Shown piece by piece: positions 7,846 through 16,431 of a stretch of 64,000 nucleotides of DNA (positions are counted from its first letter, which is position 1; each line of letters opens with the position of its first letter). Position numbers and translations under genes: made by a program. This DNA is from Rhizobium sp. ACO-34A. GTDB taxonomy: Bacteria; Pseudomonadota; Alphaproteobacteria; Rhizobiales; Rhizobiaceae. The stretch is from the NCBI GenBank assembly GCA_002600635.1, contig CP021374.1, forward strand, positions 241,591 through 305,590, given 5' to 3'. Below the pieces are notes generated by a model. That model was not told the DNA's origin. It was given only the letters and a program-made list of their open reading frames with translations, and made no database searches.

Positions 7846-8607
7846 CTATCTCAGCATCTTTTTCAGTTCAGCCTGCACGGCCTGCAGTTTCGGGAGATAG
7901 CGGAGGGCGAGATCGCCGATATCCTCGCCTCTCGCCGGAAGGCCGATGTTGAGGGCCGCAACCGTGATGCCGCGGGCAGTCAGTACCGGCACGGCGATCG
8001 AGCGCAGGCCGAGTTCCACTTCCTGATCGATAACGGCATAGCCTTGGGCGCGCACCGTGCGGATGCGTTCCATGAGCGTATCCGGATCGGTCACGGTCAT
8101 GGGCGTACGCGCTGTCAGGGGATGAAGGGCGAGGCGCTGGCGGATTTCTTCCTCAGGAAGTGCTGAAAGCAGGACCCTGCCCATCGAGGTGCAGAAAGCG
8201 GGAAGGCGCGATCCCGGCATCAGTGCGATCGACATGACTTTCCGTTGCGCGGCGCGCGCCACATAGACGATTTCGTCTCCGTCGAGGATGGATACGGAAG
8301 AGCTTTCCCCGAGCTTGTCGGAAAGCGTGTCGAGGAGCGGCTGCACCATCTGTGGAAGCGGCATGGTGGCAAGACAGGCGGTCCCGAGCCGCAAGACTCT
8401 GGGCGTCAGCGTAAAGAACTTTCCATCGTAATCCGCGTAGCCGAAGTGGGCGAGGGTCAGCAGACAACGCCGCGCGGTCGCCCGATCGAGACCGCTTGCC
8501 GCGGCAACGTCGGAAATGCTCTGGCGCGGATGCTCCGCAGTGAAGGTCTCGATGACGGCGAGGCCCTTGGCGAGGCCGCCCATGGTGTCTCGTTGGGTAA
8601 TGGGCAT
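7846..8607 (-). CDS. pcaR: IclR family regulator of the beta-ketoadipate pathway (PcaR/PcaU type)
   Basis: This 253-residue protein has an N-terminal winged helix (GGLAKGLAVIETF, then QSISDVAAASGLDRATARRC at about 31-50) and a C-terminal IclR effector domain, with LTARGITVAALNIG near the end. IclR proteins of the PcaR/PcaU/PobR group respond to beta-ketoadipate or protocatechuate. The gene is divergent from pcaIJF with only 128 bp between starts and a perfect inverted repeat in the gap, the arrangement expected for pcaR. The start at 8607 was chosen because it gives the normal IclR N-terminus; the upstream extension to 8793 would cross the operator and overlap pcaI. Confidence 0.88.
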   Translation of the reverse strand: MPITQRDTMGGLAKGLAVIETFTAEHPRQSISDVAAASGLDRATARRCLLTLAHFGYADYDGKFFTLTPRVLRLGTACLATMPLPQMVQPLLDTLSDKLGESSSVSILDGDEIVYVARAAQRKVMSIALMPGSRLPAFCTSMGRVLLSALPEEEIRQRLALHPLTARTPMTVTDPDTLMERIRTVRAQGYAVIDQEVELGLRSIAVPVLTARGITVAALNIGLPARGEDIGDLALRYLPKLQAVQAELKKMLR

Positions 8608-8616
8608 TGGTGTTCC

Positions 8617-8649
8617 GTGCGATATGTCAACAAATGCATCATATCGCAC
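8617..8649. promoter_or_regulatory. Probable PcaR operator: perfect 10 bp inverted repeat
   Basis: GTGCGATATG at 8617-8626 and CATATCGCAC at 8640-8649 are exact reverse complements separated by 13 bp. They lie between the divergent pcaR and pcaI starts. PcaU/PcaR-type regulators are known to bind 10 bp perfect palindromes in this position, so this is the likely control site for both genes. Confidence 0.7.
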
Positions 8650-8735
8650 AAATCCATTGCCGGGAAGGGCTCTATTTTCTATCCATGATGCGGGCCGCGC
8701 GGCGTCAGTCCGTTGCGGCGATAGAGGAGATCCCG

Positions 8736-9458
8736 ATGGACAAGACAGTCCCAAGTCCGGCCGAGGCTGTGGCCGAGATCGGCGATGGCGCAACGGTAAT
8801 GATCGGCGGTTTCGGTGGTTCCGGCGCGCCGATCGAACTGATCCACGCGCTCATCGACCGTTTCGTGCAGACCGGACACCCGAAAAACCTGACCGTTGTG
8901 AACAACAACGCCGGCAACGGCCATGTCGGCCTTGCGGCGTTGATCGAGCAGGGCATGGTCAGCAAGCTGATCTGCTCCTTCCCCCGATCCGCCGATCCGC
9001 GCGTGTTCACGGAAAAGTATCAGGCCGGCGAAATCGAGCTGGAACTCGTGCCGCAGGGCACGCTGGCCGAGCGCATCCGCGCCGGCGGTGCCGGCATCCC
9101 GGCCTTCTTCACGCCGACCTCCTATGGCACCGAGCTTGCCAACGGCAAGAAGATCGAGGAATTCGATGGTCGCCCCTACGTTCAGGAGCGCTGGCTGAAG
9201 GCCGATTTCGCCATCGTCAAGGCGCATGTGGGCGATACCCATGGCAACCTGATCTACAACAAGGCGGCTCGCAACTTTAATCCGCTGATGTGCATGGCCG
9301 CGGCCAACACCATCGTGCAGGTGTCGAAGATCGTGGAGCCCGGCGAGATCGATCCGGAAGTCGTGATCACACCCGGCATCTTCGTGCAGGCGGTCGTCGA
9401 AGTGTCCGATCCCCAGCAGGAAGAAGTCCTGAACCGTGAGGGAGCGAGCTACCCATGA
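8736..9458 (+). CDS. pcaI: 3-oxoadipate CoA-transferase subunit A
   Basis: This 240-residue protein is the alpha subunit of the type I CoA-transferase that moves CoA from succinyl-CoA to 3-oxoadipate. It shows the family-I GGFGGSGAP turn (about 25-33), the GNGHVGLAALIEQGMVSKLICS block and NKAARNFNP. The ATG at 8736 has a good ribosome site (GAGGAGA, 6 bp upstream); a longer upstream extension would include the operator. Its stop overlaps the pcaJ start (9455-9458). Together with pcaJ and pcaF it converts 3-oxoadipate to succinyl-CoA and acetyl-CoA in aromatic catabolism. Confidence 0.93.
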   Translation: MDKTVPSPAEAVAEIGDGATVMIGGFGGSGAPIELIHALIDRFVQTGHPKNLTVVNNNAGNGHVGLAALIEQGMVSKLICSFPRSADPRVFTEKYQAGEIELELVPQGTLAERIRAGGAGIPAFFTPTSYGTELANGKKIEEFDGRPYVQERWLKADFAIVKAHVGDTHGNLIYNKAARNFNPLMCMAAANTIVQVSKIVEPGEIDPEVVITPGIFVQAVVEVSDPQQEEVLNREGASYP

Positions 9459-10125
9459 CTGACAAGCTTTCCAACGCCCAGATCGCCTGGCGCGCAGCAC
9501 AGGATATCGAAGACGGCTCCTATGTGAACCTCGGCATCGGCTTTCCGGAAATGGTCGCCCAGTACCAGCCGCCGGGACGTCAGGCAGTGTTCCACACCGA
9601 AAACGGCATCCTCGATTTCGGCGAATCCCCGCCAAGGGTGAGGAAGACTGGGACCTGATCAATGCCGGCAAGAAGGCCGTGACGTTGAAGCCGGGCGCCG
9701 CCTTCTTCCACCATGCCGACAGCTTCGCCATGGTGCGCGGCGGGCATCTGGATGTCGCGATCCTCGGCGCCTATCAGGTTGCCCAGAACGGCGACCTTGC
9801 GAACTGGAGCATCGGCGCAGGCGGTGTACCGGCCGTTGGCGGTGCGATGGACCTCGTACACGGCGCCAAGCGCGTGGCTGTCATCACCGAGCACGTCACG
9901 AAAAAGGGCGAGCCCAAGTTGCTCGACCGCTGCACCCTGCCGCTGACAGGCGTCGGCTGCGTGACTCGCGTTTATACCAGCCTTGCCGTGATCGATATCG
10001 AAGGCGGCCGTTTCGTCCTGCGCGAGAAGCTGCCGTCGATCTCTCTTGAAGAGCTGCAGGCACTGACCGGCGCCGAACTTCTGGTGCCGGGACCTGTCGG
10101 CGATCTGATCGTACCGGAGCTGTGA
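9455..10125 (+). pseudogene. pcaJ: 3-oxoadipate CoA-transferase subunit B, single-base frameshift
   Basis: The reading frame opened at 9455 gives a normal beta-subunit N-terminus, including the catalytic Glu in FHTENG (E49), then stops at 9658. The rest of the protein, beginning EEDWDLINAGKKAVTLKPG, continues in another frame to 10125. Adding one G after position 9631 (CCCCGCC to CCCCGGCC) restores one continuous subunit of about 223 residues, the usual PcaJ length. Everything else looks intact, so this is either a recent frameshift or a one-base sequencing error. If real, the transferase would be inactive and 3-oxoadipate could not be activated by this operon. Confidence 0.88.
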
Positions 10126-10126
10126 C

Positions 10127-11332
10127 ATGACCGAAGCCTATATCTGTGACTATATCCGCACCCCGATCGGCCGCTTCGGCGGTTCGCTCTCCTCCGTCCG
10201 CGCCGATGATCTTGGCGCGGTTCCCCTGAAGGCGCTTCTGGAGCGTCATCCCGGCCTCGATTTCGAAGCCGTCGATGACGTGATCTTCGGTTGCGCAAAC
10301 CAGGCGGGCGAAGACAATCGCAATGTTGCCCGCATGTCGCTGCTGTTGGCCGGTCTGCCGGTCAGCGTTTCGGGCACGACGATCAACCGTCTTTGCGGTT
10401 CCGGCATGGATGCCGTCATCACCGCGGCGCGTGCCATCCGGTCGGGCGAGGCCGAACTGATGATCGCCGGCGGTGTCGAAAGCATGAGCCGCGCTCCCTT
10501 CGTCATGCCGAAGGCGGAGACTGCCTTCTCCCGTCAGGCCGAAATCCACGACACCACCATCGGCTGGCGCTTCGTCAATCCGTTGATGAAGAAGCAGTAC
10601 GGCGTCGACAGCATGCCGGAGACCGGCGAGAATGTTGCCGAGGACTTCAAGGTGAGCCGTGAGGATCAGGACGCATTTGCCGTTCGCTCCCAGGCCAAGG
10701 CCGCTGAAGCTCAGGTCAACGGACGACTGGCGAAGGAAATCGTGCCGGTCACCATTCCGCAGCGCAAGGGCGATCCCGTCGTCGTCGAGAAGGACGAGCA
10801 TCCCCGCGCAACGACCATCGAAACGCTGGCGAAGCTCGGAACGCCCTTCCGCAAGGAAGGCGGAACCGTGACGGCCGGCAACGCCTCGGGCGTCAACGAC
10901 GGTGCAGCGGCGCTGATCATTGCCTCGGAAGCGGCTGTGAAGAAGTATGGCCTTACCCCGATTGCCCGGGTTCTCGGTGGCGCCGCGGCCGGCGTTCCCC
11001 CGCGTGTCATGGGCATCGGTCCCGCTCCGGCCTCGCAGAAGCTGATGACGCGGCTTGGCATGACACAGGACCAGTTCGACGTGATCGAACTGAACGAAGC
11101 CTTCGCCAGCCAGGGTCTCGCAACGCTGCGTCTGCTCGGCATTGCCGATGACGATCCGCGGGTGAACCGGAACGGCGGCGCGATTGCGCTCGGCCATCCG
11201 CTCGGCATGTCGGGCGCCCGCATCACCGGCACCGCGGCGCTGGAACTGTCGCTCAATGGCGGCCGCTACTCGCTGTCCACCATGTGCATCGGCGTCGGTC
11301 AGGGCATCGCGGTCGCGCTTGAACGCGTCTGA
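10127..11332 (+). CDS. pcaF: 3-oxoadipyl-CoA thiolase
   Basis: This 401-residue thiolase cleaves 3-oxoadipyl-CoA to succinyl-CoA and acetyl-CoA. The nucleophilic Cys is C90 in NRLCGSG; the C-terminal half carries NASGVNDGAAA, the His-containing GHPLGMSGARI and the second Cys in CIGVGQG. The long insert with TIGWRFVNPLMKKQYG and MPETGENVAEDF is typical of PcaF rather than biosynthetic acetyl-CoA acetyltransferases. It begins 1 bp after the pcaJ stop and ends the operon; a strong hairpin follows. Confidence 0.95.
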   Translation: MTEAYICDYIRTPIGRFGGSLSSVRADDLGAVPLKALLERHPGLDFEAVDDVIFGCANQAGEDNRNVARMSLLLAGLPVSVSGTTINRLCGSGMDAVITAARAIRSGEAELMIAGGVESMSRAPFVMPKAETAFSRQAEIHDTTIGWRFVNPLMKKQYGVDSMPETGENVAEDFKVSREDQDAFAVRSQAKAAEAQVNGRLAKEIVPVTIPQRKGDPVVVEKDEHPRATTIETLAKLGTPFRKEGGTVTAGNASGVNDGAAALIIASEAAVKKYGLTPIARVLGGAAAGVPPRVMGIGPAPASQKLMTRLGMTQDQFDVIELNEAFASQGLATLRLLGIADDDPRVNRNGGAIALGHPLGMSGARITGTAALELSLNGGRYSLSTMCIGVGQGIAVALERV

Positions 11333-11353
11333 TCGTTTCTCCGTGAAAAATAC

Positions 11354-11383
11354 AAAGGCCGGCGCGTCATCGCGCCGGCCTTT
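11354..11383. terminator. Bidirectional terminator between pcaF and the M24 peptidase gene
   Basis: AAAGGCCGGCGCG (11354-11366) and CGCGCCGGCCTTT (11371-11383) form a perfect 13 bp stem with a TCAT loop. A/T tracts on both sides suit termination of the two convergent genes. Confidence 0.85.
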
Positions 11384-11410
11384 GCCATGTCTGTTCCTCG
11401 ATGCCCGGTG

Positions 11411-12637
11411 TCAGCCGATGCGGATGATATCGCGCTGCAGGCTGTTCATGCATTCGGTACCGGTTTCCGTCACCAGAAACTGATCCTCGATCATCAATGC
11501 ACCGAAGCCTTGCGCATAGAACGGCGTTTCAAGCGCCACCACCATGTTCTGTTCGATTACCTCGTCATTGCCGTTGGAAAAGAAGGGCCATTCCTCGATG
11601 CCGGCATTGCCGCCGACCGAGTGGCCGAAGTGTCCGCGATAATATTCGGTGAGACCGTTCTTCCTGAACCGTGCGAGCATCGCGGCATGAACATCCCCGA
11701 AGCGGCGGCCGGGACGGATCTGTTCGAGGCCCGCGAGAAAGGCTTCATGCAGGATGGCATGAAGATTCCTAGCAAGGCTGGCCGGCTGCCCGAGCACGAA
11801 GGTTCGCGCGCCGTCGGAGGAATAGCCCTCGACCAGCGTTCCGACATCCGCCTTGATCAGCGAACCGGGTTTTACCGTGGCGCTGCCGTCCGTGAGGTCG
11901 GGACCGACCGAAATGTAATCCCAATGTCCCGAGAACCCGAAGCCTCCGGCTGTGGCCTCGTCCCGTGCGCCCTGAAGCCATGCTGCGGATAGTTCGCGCA
12001 GGGAAACATCGGGCTTTACGGCCGATGCCAGCGAGCGCAGGCCTGCTTCGGCCGAGCGCGCGGCTCGGCGGAGGCGCTCGATTTCCCGCGGATTCTTGAT
12101 CGCCCTCAACCTCAGCAGAATGTCCGAGGCGTCTTTCCATGTGGCATGGGGGAGAGCCTTCTTCAGCCTTTCGAAGTCTCCGGCAGGGAGGAAGGAAAAA
12201 TCGGCCCCCAGTACCGCCTTGTCCAGTCCCCGCTCGGTGAGAATATCGGCGAGCAGGCGGAAGCACGCCTCCTGATCGAAGGTCTCCGGCCGCGGGCCGG
12301 TGTTTTCCATCCGGCGATAGGCTGCGTCGATATCGGCGATGGTTTCCTGTCCGGTCAGGGCGACACCGTCGATCCAGATGCGATGTGTTCTTACATCCAC
12401 GGATTGACGAAGAGAGCCGAGGCCGGCTGAGGCATGATCGCTGATAACTGCGGCGAGGGCGGCGGCGGGATCGGACGGAACGACTGCGATCGCGGAGCCC
12501 GCCCGGCCCCACATCGTCGCTACGCCTGCATGAGCGCCGATCGCATAGCGGAAGGCCTCCGGCTGGAAAAAGATGAGGGCGTCGATGCCGGCTGCCCTCG
12601 TCAAACGTTCCGCGCGAACTCGGTCCAGGTCGCTCAT
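11411..12637 (-). CDS. M24 family metallopeptidase (Xaa-Pro aminopeptidase/dipeptidase-like)
   Basis: This 408-residue protein has a creatinase-like N-terminal domain and a C-terminal pita-bread peptidase domain. Metal-ligand motifs are recognisable: KADVGTLVEGYSSDGAR (two Asp), GHSVGGNAGIEEWP (His), VVALETPFY (Glu) and MIEDQFLVTETG (Glu). M24 enzymes of this size cleave Xaa-Pro peptides or related amide bonds such as creatine or ectoine derivatives. The gene is divergent from a peptide-type ABC importer that starts 253 bp away, so it probably processes the imported compound in the cytosol. The exact substrate is unknown. Confidence 0.88.
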   Translation of the reverse strand: MSDLDRVRAERLTRAAGIDALIFFQPEAFRYAIGAHAGVATMWGRAGSAIAVVPSDPAAALAAVISDHASAGLGSLRQSVDVRTHRIWIDGVALTGQETIADIDAAYRRMENTGPRPETFDQEACFRLLADILTERGLDKAVLGADFSFLPAGDFERLKKALPHATWKDASDILLRLRAIKNPREIERLRRAARSAEAGLRSLASAVKPDVSLRELSAAWLQGARDEATAGGFGFSGHWDYISVGPDLTDGSATVKPGSLIKADVGTLVEGYSSDGARTFVLGQPASLARNLHAILHEAFLAGLEQIRPGRRFGDVHAAMLARFRKNGLTEYYRGHFGHSVGGNAGIEEWPFFSNGNDEVIEQNMVVALETPFYAQGFGALMIEDQFLVTETGTECMNSLQRDIIRIG

Positions 12638-12812
12638 GTCCTCAGCCTTTCAGTTTTCCGATGCTTCTTGAGTGTGATCCGTTGTCGATGGCGTACTTGA
12701 ACTTCGCGAGCGCCGCGATAGCTCTTCATCGGAGTGGAAAATAATTCTCTTCATGCAGTGGAATTGCCTGTGAGCATTTTCCTCCGCAACGACAAATCAG
12801 GCGAAGGATCCA

Positions 12813-12837
12813 ATACCCCACAAGTCTGGTAGGGTAT
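12813..12837. promoter_or_regulatory. Possible operator upstream of the peptide-type importer
   Basis: ATACCC (12813-12818) and GGGTAT (12832-12837) are inverted repeats 13 bp apart in the 253 bp gap between the M24 gene and the binding-protein gene. The site is near where the importer promoter should be. No regulator gene is adjacent, so the assignment is weak. Confidence 0.3.
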
Positions 12838-12890
12838 AACATCAATCGAGATCAACGACCAAAAACACTGACGATACGAGGAGCACATCC

Positions 12891-14417
12891 ATGAGCGGTT
12901 TTGCCAATAAAAACAGGCAGAGTTTCCTGTCCGAATGGCGCGCGACGACGGCTGCGGCCGCACTCGTCGCCCTTTCGTTCGCAACGCCGCTTGCGGCGGC
13001 GGACTTCGATGCCGACGCGACCGTCAACATCGGTTCTCTCTACGAGCCGCAGAACCTCGACAACACCGCCGGTGCGGGGCAGGGCATCAACGAAGCCTTC
13101 AACGGCAACGTCTATGAAGCGCTTTTCCGCCTGAGCGATGCAGGCGCGGTCGAACCCGTTCTCGCCAAGGACTTCAAGGTCAGCGATGACGGCCTGACCT
13201 ATACCTTCACCCTGCAGTCCGGCGTCACCTTCCATTCCGGCGAACCGCTCACGGCAAAGGACGTCAAGTTCTCGATCGAGCGCGTCACGGCCGCTGAATC
13301 CAAGAGCTCGCGCAAGAACAGTCTCAAGACCATCAGCGCTATCGAGACGCCGGATGATCAGACGGTTGTCGTGAAGCTCTCCGCCCGCTCGATCTCGCTG
13401 CCCTACAATCTAAGCTATGTCTGGGTGGTCAATGACGCCGCCAACGATCTGCAGTCTTCGGAAGACGGCACAGGTCCCTACAAGCTCGAGGAATGGCGTC
13501 GCGGTTCCTCCATCTCGCTTCAGCGTTTCGACGGCTACTGGGGGACGAAGCCGAGCAATGGCGAAGTCGTCTACCAGTATTTCACCGAGGCGACCGCGCT
13601 CAACAACGCGCTGCTGACCGGTTCGGTCGATATCGTCACCTCCGTCCAGAGCCCGGACTCGCTTGCGCAGTTCAAGGACAATCCGGAATTCACTGTGGCC
13701 GAGGGCCAGTCCACCACCAAGCTGCTGCTCGCCTATAACGACCGGGTGAAGCCCTTCGATAACGTGAAGGTTCGCAAGGCTCTCGCCCGCGCCGTCGACA
13801 AGAAGAAGCTCCTGAACGCCATCTGGGGCGACTACGGCATCGTCATCGGCTCCTTCGTGCCGCCGACCGATCCGTGGTATGTCGACCTCACCAATGTCGA
13901 CGCCTATGATGTGGACAGCGCCAAGGCGCTTCTGGCGGAAGCCGGTTATCCCGATGGCTTCTCCTTCACGCTCGACACGCCGAACTACGATCCGCATCCG
14001 ATCGTTGCGCAGTTCCTGCAGACCGAACTTGCCAAGGTCGGCGTCAAGGTGAACATCAACGTCATCACCGCCAACGAATGGTACACCAAGGTTTACAAGG
14101 CCCATGATTTCCAGGCGACCCTGCAGGAGCATGTGAACCACCGCGACATCGTCTTCTACGGCAATCCGGATTTCTACTGGGGCTACAACAACCCGAAGGT
14201 CGTCGACCTGATCAAGGAAGCCGAAGCCAGCGCCACCACCGACGAGCAGACCGCGAAGCTCAAGGAAGCCAATACGGTGATCGCCGAGGATGCCGCCAGC
14301 AACTGGCTCTATCTCTATCCGCAGATCGTGGTTTCGAAGAAGTCGGTGAACGGCTATCCGGTGAACGGCCTCAACTCTCAGTTCTTCGCCTACGGCATCC
14401 AGAAGGCCGCCGAATAA
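12891..14417 (+). CDS. Peptide/nickel-type (SBP family 5) extracellular solute-binding protein
   Basis: This 508-residue cluster C binding protein has a Sec signal (hydrophobic part about 19-37, cleavage after LAAA near 38). The mature protein shows DPP/OPP landmarks: NVYEALFRLSDAGAVEPVLAKDFKVSDDG, LTAKDVKFSIERV, and VRKALARAVDKKKLL. It delivers a peptide or similar compound to the DppBCDF-type proteins encoded downstream. It is intact, unlike those downstream genes, and is followed by its own terminator-like hairpin, which would give excess binding protein over the permease. Confidence 0.92.
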   Translation: MSGFANKNRQSFLSEWRATTAAAALVALSFATPLAAADFDADATVNIGSLYEPQNLDNTAGAGQGINEAFNGNVYEALFRLSDAGAVEPVLAKDFKVSDDGLTYTFTLQSGVTFHSGEPLTAKDVKFSIERVTAAESKSSRKNSLKTISAIETPDDQTVVVKLSARSISLPYNLSYVWVVNDAANDLQSSEDGTGPYKLEEWRRGSSISLQRFDGYWGTKPSNGEVVYQYFTEATALNNALLTGSVDIVTSVQSPDSLAQFKDNPEFTVAEGQSTTKLLLAYNDRVKPFDNVKVRKALARAVDKKKLLNAIWGDYGIVIGSFVPPTDPWYVDLTNVDAYDVDSAKALLAEAGYPDGFSFTLDTPNYDPHPIVAQFLQTELAKVGVKVNINVITANEWYTKVYKAHDFQATLQEHVNHRDIVFYGNPDFYWGYNNPKVVDLIKEAEASATTDEQTAKLKEANTVIAEDAASNWLYLYPQIVVSKKSVNGYPVNGLNSQFFAYGIQKAAE

Positions 14418-14467
14418 CGAACTGTTCAAGCCGCGGGCCTCGTCCTGCGGTACGCTCGACAGCAAGC

Positions 14468-14497
14468 GCCGCCCGAACTATTTTCGGGCGGCATTTT
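14468..14497 (+). terminator. Hairpin after the binding-protein gene
   Basis: GCCGCCCGAA (14468-14477) and TTCGGGCGGC (14483-14492) form a perfect 10 bp stem with a 5-base loop, followed by ATTTT. It may terminate or attenuate transcription into the permease genes. Confidence 0.75.
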
Positions 14498-14503
14498 GCG
14501 TCT

Positions 14504-14607
14504 GGAGCAATTCCAGCAAAAGTGGGAACCGGTTTTGTGTCCGGAATTGCGTGAAAACGAAGAGATAGAGCATTGAAGGCGCCCCCGTTTTCGCCGGAAA
14601 TGCTCTA
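14504..14607. repeat. Rhizobiales-type intergenic palindromic repeat element
   Basis: This element contains two nested hairpins: GCAATTCC (14507-14514) with GGAATTGC (14543-14550), and TAGAGCATT (14566-14574) with AATGCTCTA (14599-14607). The wording of its ends and the GAGATAGAGC motif resemble a short mosaic element (RIME-like) that I recall as dispersed between genes in rhizobia; I cannot verify copy number here. It lies directly before the permease start. Confidence 0.6.
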
Positions 14608-14613
14608 AGAAAG

Positions 14614-15583
14614 GTGGCGACCATTCTTGCCTATCTCATACGCCGGTCAGTGATCCTCGTCCTGTCGGTCCTGATCGCCGCGGCCGTTCTGTTCCTGCTG
14701 CTGCGCCTGCTTCCCGGTGATCCGCGAATGCGCTGGTTTCCGTGGGCGCGGACCCCGAGCAGATCGAGGCTGCGCGCCGACAGGTCGGTTCCGACCTGCC
14801 TGTTTCGGAACAGTTCGTCCGTTTCGTATCGAGCCTTGCGCGCTTCGATTTCGGCAACTCCTTCATCAGCGGCGCGCCCGTGCTGGCGGAGATCGGCAAG
14901 CGGCTTACGGTCACCGTCCCGCTCACGCTGCTGGCCTTCGTTCTGGCGATTGTGATCGCCCTGCCGCTTGGCATTATCGCGGCGGTCAAGCAGGATCGCT
15001 GGTATGGCGTCCTGCTCTCGGTCGTCTCACAGCTCGGCATCGCCGTGCCGGTGTTCTGGATCGGCATTCTTCTCGTTGCCGTTTTCCGCGGTCAAACTAC
15101 GGCTCTTTCCCTCCGGCGGCTTTCCGTCGCGCGGCTGGACGAATGCGCCGGCGGCGTTTCATGCGCTTGTCTTGCCGTGATTACCATCGCTCTGGTGATG
15201 TCTTCGTCGCTGATCCGCTATGTGCGCTCCGCCACGCAGGATGTGCTGGGCAGCGACTATCTCAGGACGGCGCGGGCGCTCGTTCCGGTTTTTCGGAAGC
15301 GTTGATCCGCCATGGCATCCGCAACGGCGCGGTGCCGGTGATTTCGATCCTCGGCATAGAACTCGCCTCGACCCTTCTCGGCGCGGTCGTGGTCGAGCGT
15401 GTCTTTTCGCTGCCGGGGCTCGGGTCGATGCTCCTGCTCGGCATCGAGCAGCGGATTATCCGAATGTGCAGGGCGTTCTGTTCATCTCCACGCTTCTCGT
15501 GCTCCTTGTCGGCTTCGCTGCGATATCGCGCAGCGTCTGATCGATCCGCGGCTGCGCAGCCGCGCGACGGGGCAAAAGCATGA
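14614..15583 (+). pseudogene. DppB-type ABC permease, multiple one-base frameshifts
   Basis: Pieces in all three forward frames join into one complete DppB-like permease: LLRLLPGDP, then EQIEAARRQVGSDLPVSEQF, LPLGIIAAVKQDRW, LRLFPSGGF, LIRYVRSATQDVLGSDYLRTARA (EAA region), VVVERVFSLPGLGSMLL and the C-terminal end. By eye about seven indels are needed: base losses near 14724, 15177, 15282, 15454, 15522 and 15570, and one extra C near 15086. All protein motifs survive once these are corrected. The GTG at 14614 is the only plausible start seen, with a weak ribosome site. The end overlaps the next permease start by ATGA, as in intact operons. Confidence 0.8.
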
Positions 15584-16431
15584 CGGTCGGCAATCCGGAA
15601 TTGCCGGTCTCTCCTCCTCAGGAACGTTTCAGGGTTTCTGCGAACTTCATGCTCGGGAGCCTTGTCGTCGGGCTTCACGTCCTTCTCGGGCTCGTCAGCC
15701 TGTTCTGGACGCCCTACGATCCGACAGGCATGGTCGGCGGTCGCCTCGAAGCGCCATCACTCCTGCATTGGCGGGAACGGACCGGCTCGGCCGTGACCTG
15801 ATGACCCAGATCATGATCGTTCGCGCATCGCGCTGTGGTTGGCGCGGGCGCGGTTGCCATCGGCGCGCTGATCGGTGTGACGATCGGGGTGATTTCCGCC
15901 TTTGCGACGAGAACCCTTGATGATGTCTTCGCCGCCACCTCGATATCCTGATCGCATTCCCGACCTGCTGGTCGCCATGCTGATCGTGGCTTCGAGCGAC
16001 GGGGCAAGCCTCTGGACGGCTATCCTTGCCATCGGGATCGCCAGTTTCCGCCATTATCGCGCGGCTCACCCGTATCCTTGCCAAGCGCGTGCTGGCCATG
16101 GACTACATCACCGCTTCGCGCGTTTCGGGGACCTCGTGCCGCCGTTGTCTTCATCCATGTGCTGCCGAACATCTGGCCGACGCTGATCGTCAATCTGGCG
16201 CTGCAGTTCGGCCTGCCGTCATCGCGGAAGCCTCGCTTCCTATCTCGCCTTGGCGCGCCGCCGCCGAATTCGTCCTGGGGACGTCTTCTGCAGGAAGCGC
16301 AGGGGACGGTTTATACCGCGCCTTCGGCGCGTCGCTCCGGGCATCGCGCTGGTTTCGCTGGTCATCGGCCTCAACCTGCTCGCGGACGCCTGCGCGATTT
16401 CGGTGATCCAACCCGCAGGAGGCGCCGATGA
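15580..16431 (+). pseudogene. DppC-type ABC permease, multiple one-base frameshifts
   Basis: Reassembling frames gives a full DppC-like protein: a cytosolic N-terminus with FMLGSLVVGLHVLLGLVSLF, then TDRLGRDLMTQIM, IGALIGVTIGVISAF, DILIAFP, the EAA loop LAMDYITASRVSG, HVLPNIWPTLIV, and GAPPPNSSWGRLLQEA. I count about 13 indels, nearly all single-base losses from GG or CC (for example near 15771, 15820, 15836, 15940, 15965, 16214, 16247, 16386) and one extra T near 16046. It would be the partner of the preceding permease. As written no single frame encodes more than a fragment. Confidence 0.8.

Noticed and set aside
9455..9658. A separate 67-residue protein
   Set aside because: It is the first part of the frameshifted pcaJ; the rest follows in the next frame.
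9896..11197. Minus-strand open frame of 433 codons
   Set aside because: It is the antisense shadow of pcaF and the end of pcaJ.
15399..15920. A 173-residue open frame and similar frames in this tract
   Set aside because: They are mixtures of true permease segments and out-of-frame sequence created by the indels.
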